DNA of 64,000 nt, taken from positions 1-64,000 of the forward strand of contig RWJK01001422.1 in NCBI GenBank assembly GCA_004335835.1, in the 5' to 3' direction. Below are positions 58,313 through 64,000 of the stretch, piece after piece; positions within the stretch are counted from its first letter, which is position 1, and every line of letters begins with the position of its first letter. The notes below the pieces were generated by a model. The model worked only from the letters and a program-made list of their open reading frames with translations, made no database searches and had not been told where the DNA came from. The DNA is from Scenedesmus sp. ARA3 (Eukaryota; Chlorophyta; Chlorophyceae; Sphaeropleales; Scenedesmaceae). The translations under genes and the position numbers were made by a program.

Positions 58313-61056
58313 GGCTGCTCAGTGCGCTGCTGCGCTGCGCGAGATATGTGGCCAGCAGGACGAGATACACGCAGACACGAGTACACACAGGGGTTGGGGG
58401 CAAGAGATATATGCATGGTGGGTGGGTGAGGTGCTTGCAAAAGGGTGGGAAAGCCGGCATGGTGGTGCATGTGCTGTTGCTGGTTCTTGCGTGTGAACGT
58501 GCATACGTGCAGCTAGTATACATATGATGTTGCGGCAGCTGCGAATGCAATGCTGTTGCTTGTATTAAGCACAGGCTTGAAACAGGCCTCAAGCAAGCTC
58601 TTATGCTTGTGCTGCTGGTGCTGCAAATGCTTCGGCAGCTAGCAGCGCCTTCAGACGACAGGGCTCTTGGTGCTCTAGAGTTACTGCTGCTGCCGTTGCT
58701 ACTGCAGCTGCTGATGCTGTCAGGCTGCTGCCTGACGCTGCTGCTGCGCTGGCTGCCCTGGTTACTGACGGACTGGGCGATTCACTGCAGCTGCTGCCGC
58801 TAACGCACTCTGCGCTGCTGCTGCTGCCGCTGCCACTGTCCCTGCTACTACCACCAGCATGCTCCGGCCTCCAGCACAGAACCACTGCAGAGCTTTGAGG
58901 TTGCTGCAGCCGCAACTGCCTCTGCGGTTGATGCCAGCAGGCCCACAGGCGATGCTGCAGTGGGGCCATCACTCACAGCAGCCACCTGACTGCATGCTGC
59001 CTGGCCCGCCTGCCTGGACTGAAGTCAACTGTAACAATCCATGCTTTTGCATGAACATCATGCGCAAGCCGATCGGCCGCTGAGCAACTGGCTGTCTCGC
59101 TGGGGCGCAAGGAATCGTGACTGTCACTGCCTTGTCTGCTGCTGGCGCTGAACGAAGCCACCGTAAGCTCTTCGTTGAGACCATTGAACTGAAACATCTG
59201 CCACTAAGCACCAAGAGCCAGTCGCCATCCAGCACTGCTGCTGCTTTTGTCGGCTGCTGGCTCTACAGGGACGAAACCACGACGCACCTGGGCTATGCCT
59301 CTTGCAGCAACTTGCAGAAAAGGGCTGAAACAGGGGCTCGCAACGGAGTATGGACACAGTGAAAGTGCTGCTGGGGCGTGGTTTAGGTTTGCTTTTGCCC
59401 GGGCTGCAAAATTGGTGGAGCGTCTGAACGTGTAACTCCAAGGATTTTGCGTGAAATTGTTGCACTGAGTTGTGTTTCAACCTTTTCCTGCTTGCAGCAT
59501 TAGCAAGCTTAGAACACTGCTGGCGATCATCAAGAACACCCAGCGTTTGCCACTTGTCTCCGCTTTCACGCTCGTTTTGCAGCATAATCCTCCATTATTA
59601 AACCAAATGTTGCTTGTTGCGTCTACCCTTGCACTAGACTTGCTCTGCAAGCCAGCCTGGTCACTGGGTTTCTACTGAGAAGGCCAGCTGCTGCTAGGAC
59701 TTGGAACTGGCCAGGCAGCTGCTGGAGTATTTGGAGAAGGGGTCGAGGCATACGGCTGATACAATTACTGTTGTTTTCTGTGATATGATGCACATGGGGG
59801 GTATGAGAATGCATACTCAGAAGACAATCATTCCCAGCAGCTGCAGGTGGTGGCGGCCCTTGCCATGTAGACTGCTGCACCTTGCATGTCAACGAGGCCA
59901 CCTGCTCTGTAAATGTCATGTAAAACTTCCACAAGAGCATGGTGATCCCTGGCAAGGCGAGACTTTTGGGGTTGGTGCTGCCTGCGGCAACTGCTGCCAG
60001 CAATTGCAGTCACTGCACGGTGCAAGTGTGAAAGGGCAACAGCAGTTGCCGTATGCAGGCGGCCTTAGGTCGCAGGGCACGAAACCCGGCGCGCTAGTGA
60101 AGTTCAGCACTGCCAGTGGTCAGCCCAGTGAGCCGACATGTGCTGTACAGCACTGAGTGACGCAATGGCAGGCTGGCAGGCTCGTCAAGATTGAGCAGGG
60201 TGCAGTCCCTGCAGCACAGTTGCGGGTAGGATATCTGCCGCTTCCCAGTTCAGCTGCGTTGTTGGTCTGACATTCCTGCTCACGGATATCGGTCATGCAG
60301 AAGTGCGACCTGCTGATGTACTCGGCGCTGGCACGGTACGTCGAGCTGGATGGCCGCCATCTTTTCCTTGCGATTCCATCAGTCGTCTGAACCGACCGTT
60401 GTGCATCATACAGCAGCATTATGACCGGCTGCAAACAAGCCGTTGCTGGAGAAGGACACCGCGTTAGTAACAGCTGTCAGCAGCTGTCCTGCAGAAGGCG
60501 AGAGGCGCGCAATTCATAGAAAAGATTCGGCTTTTTGTTTTGGAACGCACGGACGAAGCTGTACGTAGGTGGAGTGTGAGAAGCCCAGTACAGGTTCCTA
60601 TACAGTAACCTCCCAGTCAAACGGCAAGACAGCCAACAGCTGCTGAGGACTGTCCTCTATCTACAGCGTCTCGCAGAATAAGATCGCCTCGCGTGAAGTG
60701 GACCGCCAGGAAAGGCCCACCACCCGCCCAGCAAGCAGGTGCGTCATAGCCAGCAACTCACTCCACGGCGAGTCGCTGATTGGGCGACACTTATACGTTT
60801 AAACCGGTGCAAACTGCCATGTTGAGCTGTTTGCATCAACGTAGCAGCTATCGCATGAATGCATGACCTTCGTCTGCTGCTTCAGAGCAGGCAGTTACGT
60901 CAGAGTGCTTGCAAGACACTTAAAACGACGCACAATTGCTTCACTGAGCCTGAAAAATGCACGATCGTTGCCTGTTCCGTGTTCGGTGTGTAACCCCCAT
61001 GCATCAACCAACCCAACTGATGTACCCCAATCTGCCTGCAGGCCTACAGCAGCACA
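58313..61056. other. Divergent intergenic region, no gene recognised
   Basis: About 2.7 kb upstream of both eS6 (minus) and the GAYS-repeat gene (plus). It contains CTG-rich stretches near 58680-58830. Several short open frames lack any recognisable similarity. It must hold at least the two promoters. Confidence 0.4.
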
Positions 61057-62139
61057 ATGTGGGTGCTTGCGCTGCTGGCAATCAGCAGTAGCTGGCTGGC
61101 ATCCCCAGCAGCAGCGCAGCTGGGAGCATACAGCTTCAGTGAGCAGCCAGGTGCATACAGCTTGGGTGAACCAGGCGCATATACTTTGACTGAGCGGGCT
61201 ATGCCAGGGGCTTACAGCCTCGCTGAACGTGCACAGCCAGGAGCATACAGCTTTTCAGATCCAGGAGCATACAGCCTGGCCGAGCCAGGCGGCTACAGCT
61301 TCGGAGCTGACATCCCAATGATCACCCTCGATGACCTGGCCAACCTGCTGCCAGAGCCGCAGCTGCGCGCGCAGCAGCGCAACCTGCTGTCAGTCAGCGA
61401 GATCACCGTTCCTGCAAGCATTCCTGCAAGCAGCGGCGACGTTCCTGCAAGCAGCAATGACAACCTGGAGCTGGACATCGTTCCTGCAGAGCTTCCTGCA
61501 AGCAGGTCCTGGGACTCGCAGAACTGGCAGAGCTGGGAGGAGTGGTACTCACAGCATGTCAACAGCCACCCTGATGTGGGCGGTGCTGGAGCATATGGCA
61601 TGAGTGTAGCAGGAGACTACGGTCAGGGAAGCTACGGCTATGGCAGCTATGGCAGCAGCTACGGCTCCGAGGGCGCTTACTTTGACTTCCGGTCAAACCG
61701 TGCATTTGTACCAGAGCAGGCGGTCAACACAGTAAACACAGCAGCGCCAGACAGCAGCCTGCTGCCTGCAGGAACGCTGGTGCATATGCCCAGTTCAGCG
61801 AGCGGTGCTGGCGCGCGCTTGGCTGAGCAGCAACTGCAGATGGACCCAGCAACACCAACACTGTCTGTCAGCCGTGGCCGTGGCCTCTCCCTTGGTGTGT
61901 CAGGAGGCCAGGAATCTGCAGCAGCAACAGCAGCAGCAGGCAACACTGGCTTCACTGGCCAGGCCAATCTAGCAGCGCTCAACTTGCAGGCGCCAGAGCA
62001 GCAGACAGGCCCTGCACGCAGGCTTCTTGCAAAGGCAGCAGATGCGCTGTCAGCACTTGCAGGTCCCCTCAGGCTGTCAGAGGCTGCTGCAGCACCTGGC
62101 AACTTTTCCAGGCGCCTGCTCATGGCCCGCAGCAGCTAA
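61057..62139 (+). CDS. Secreted GAYS-repeat protein, function unknown
   Basis: A single exon of 360 aa. A signal peptide (MWVLALLAISSSWLASPAAA) is followed by seven or eight copies of PGAYS(L/F)(A/S)E-like units at residues ~21-85. A short acidic/hydrophobic stretch follows, then VPAS-type repeats (IPASS, VPASS, LPAS), then SQNWQSWEEWYSQHVNSH. Next comes a Gly/Tyr/Ser-rich segment (GSYGYGSYGSSYGSEGAYF). The last third is Ala/Gln/Gly-rich with two RRLL motifs. I do not recognise the family. Tyr-rich short repeats behind a signal peptide suggest a cell-wall or extracellular-matrix structural protein, as inference only. A CTGCAG acceptor at 61037-61042 leaves room for a 5' untranslated exon. Confidence 0.72.
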   Translation: MWVLALLAISSSWLASPAAAQLGAYSFSEQPGAYSLGEPGAYTLTERAMPGAYSLAERAQPGAYSFSDPGAYSLAEPGGYSFGADIPMITLDDLANLLPEPQLRAQQRNLLSVSEITVPASIPASSGDVPASSNDNLELDIVPAELPASRSWDSQNWQSWEEWYSQHVNSHPDVGGAGAYGMSVAGDYGQGSYGYGSYGSSYGSEGAYFDFRSNRAFVPEQAVNTVNTAAPDSSLLPAGTLVHMPSSASGAGARLAEQQLQMDPATPTLSVSRGRGLSLGVSGGQESAAATAAAGNTGFTGQANLAALNLQAPEQQTGPARRLLAKAADALSALAGPLRLSEAAAAPGNFSRRLLMARSS

Positions 62140-64000
62140 AAAACAGGCGCTGAAATGAGGTGTGATGTGCGAGTGTTGTGTGAACCACAAACTATACTAT
62201 TGATGTTGTGACAGACAGGTAGCTTGCTTGTGTGTTGGGGTTGAGGGAGTGTTCCTTGGTTGGGGTCAGCTGTTATGTCATAGCTGTGATCCACAAGTTG
62301 TTGTGCTGTGGTTGACACTGTGCTGAAAGGAGCCACTGCTCTGGATGGCAGCCATGTGTCATACAAATGCAGTGCGCTGTCCTGCAAGCTGGCATGGCAG
62401 GTGGCTGTTGTGGCTGGTGGACAAAGGTGGAGTGAAGTTGAGTTGCCAATTCAGCTCGTCTAAAACCTAAGTGATGCCAGCACAGCACTGCTGCTGTGCA
62501 CGCCTGTGCATGCATCTGCTGCGGCTGCAATGCATGGAACACAGCTTTCAGTTCGACATGGCTTGGCACTCCTCAGTGTGCCTGTTGAGAAGCGAGCCAT
62601 CCGATGTGGCAGCCTGGTATGATGACAGTCAAAGTCAAACATAGTAGCAACACAGTGTTAGAAGGACACAGCACGGAAATCTTTGTAGCCTCTGTGGGCA
62701 ACTTCAGTGTCTGTGGTGCGGCTTGCATACCAAGCCCTGCATATGATGTTTTAGTAGTGCTGGGTTTAGGGGCTGCACAGCGATGCGCCTGACCCTGGGT
62801 GATCAGGGTTCTGGCAGCTGGAAACATGTCAACTGCTGTATTGCTTGCCAGCAGAATGTGGCAGAACCATAGCGAACCAATCCTTTCTAATGCGTGTCTA
62901 ACTATTATAGTGTTATCGTAGGCGCCTGCACTCCCAGGCGGCAGTTGAGGGAATGGCAGCAGTCTGTTCAGCTAGATGAGTGTGTGATCATCACGATGCC
63001 TGCAGCAAGATAGGGACCACGCCATAGCATGTGTTTCAAAGGCGCTGACGGTTGTGCCTGGACGGATATACATGCGCCAGCATAGAAGGTGGCTGCAAGA
63101 AGCCATGGTAGGCGACTCGGTGCGTTGTTACGGGCTGTTGACAGATGGTTGTATGAAACAACTAGCTTTGCTTGCATGCAGTGGATGCAGCAGCAGTGGC
63201 TGATAAGTGACAGTGCTGAAAGGATGCACACGGATACGTGGGTTGTGTGTGCGATGCTGGTAATTCAAACTTTCCATCTACATCTACACACGTCCAGGTA
63301 GATGCTGATATTGGACGGCAGACTTCTACTATCGTTCAGGTGGTTTCAATGCAAACTCTGTCAATGGGAGCTACTAGCGTGAGCGATAGAGCGGCGCTGT
63401 TCAGCAGTGATGGGTCACAAGAACCGACACTGTTCCAAACAGCACAGAGCCTGGTAATGACGTACTCAACACAGAGACAAGCTGCCACACTTGAATTTCA
63501 TCAGCAATGCCAGACTGTTCCGCAGCTTGAATTAACCACTGCTGTCGTTAACGTGTTTTGGCAGATGAAGCGTTGATGAGGGCGTGTCCTGTCACGTTCC
63601 ACTCAAAGTGCTTGCAATTTCAAGATAACTAGTAGTCGCAAGCGTGCCCCGGCGGAGCACAGCCCTGCTGTCTTCCTGCCGGTTGGCCAGCTGCTATTCT
63701 GAGCCAAGACCCAAACCTCGATGACAGTGGAAGATGACACGAGGACGAGGAATATCATGCTGCTTACATTTTCTAAAGATCCATAATGTGACAATTCTCT
63801 GTTTTGGTATTGCTCACAGCGATGTGCAAGTGAACGCATGGGCCTTGCCTGAACAGACATCCAGTCTACGACATGGCGGGCCTCAGCCCGATCCAGAGGC
63901 TAGAACGCCGCTTGAATGACACAAAGAAGGAAGGAAACACCCAACAGGTACTAAAGTTCGGTTGTTGTGTGATTGCGCAGATGACGGCATCGCTGGTGCC
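62140..64000. other. Terminal region, no gene recognised
   Basis: About 1.9 kb after the last gene. Short open frames exist on both strands but none shows domains, splice sites in phase or codon bias like the neighbouring genes. Confidence 0.4.

Overview
The window is nuclear DNA of a green alga, most likely a flagellate chlorophyte of the Chlamydomonadales type. The evidence is intron-dense genes with clean GT-AG boundaries, heavy CAG/CTG triplet runs, a plant/alga-type calcium-dependent protein kinase, a plant-type membrane 3-ketoacyl-CoA synthase, cytosolic eS6 and mitochondrial uL11, and an ARMC2-like flagellar protein. I cannot name the species. No bacterial operon, CRISPR array, tRNA or rRNA was seen.

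Layout. 0.7-12.7 kb: a direct segmental duplication carrying two secreted papain-like/C-type-lectin genes. The downstream copy is complete (papain-like + LysM + two C-type lectin domains, 784 aa). The upstream copy has an internal deletion and a frameshift. A 0.59-kb element with terminal inverted repeats lies between them. 12.7-17.1 kb: no gene recognised. 17.1-23.3 kb (-): calcium-dependent protein kinase, 9 exons, 650 aa. 24.6-28.9 kb (+): ARMC2-like armadillo protein. 29.6-35.3 kb (+): 3-ketoacyl-CoA synthase, 12 exons, 510 aa. 38.2-43.1 kb (-): ELMO-domain protein, 7 exons, 771 aa. 43.8-48.5 kb (+): THUMP/RlmL-type RNA methyltransferase, 10 exons, 559 aa. 50.6-52.3 kb (+): mitochondrial uL11, interrupted by a 151-nt assembly gap. 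54.9-58.3 kb (-): cytosolic eS6, 5 exons, 246 aa. 61.1-62.1 kb (+): secreted protein of unknown function with GAYS repeats. The genes are independent housekeeping, signalling, lipid and secreted-protein loci, not one pathway. The multi-exon models were derived by hand, checking splice dinucleotides and phase, and each closes in frame.

The main discovery-type signal is structural. In six of the eight intron-containing genes (kinase, KCS, ELMO, methyltransferase, uL11m, eS6), introns hold tandem, diverged copies of the adjoining exon edge together with its splice site. Copies are spaced mostly about 105-150 bp and number from one to seven extra. I call these exon-edge echo arrays. In the kinase, two extra copies are complete 132-bp phase-0 cassettes with their own AG and GT, so they could be spliced in frame. 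A second genome-style signal is a sense-strand (CTG)n tract directly before many 3' splice sites.
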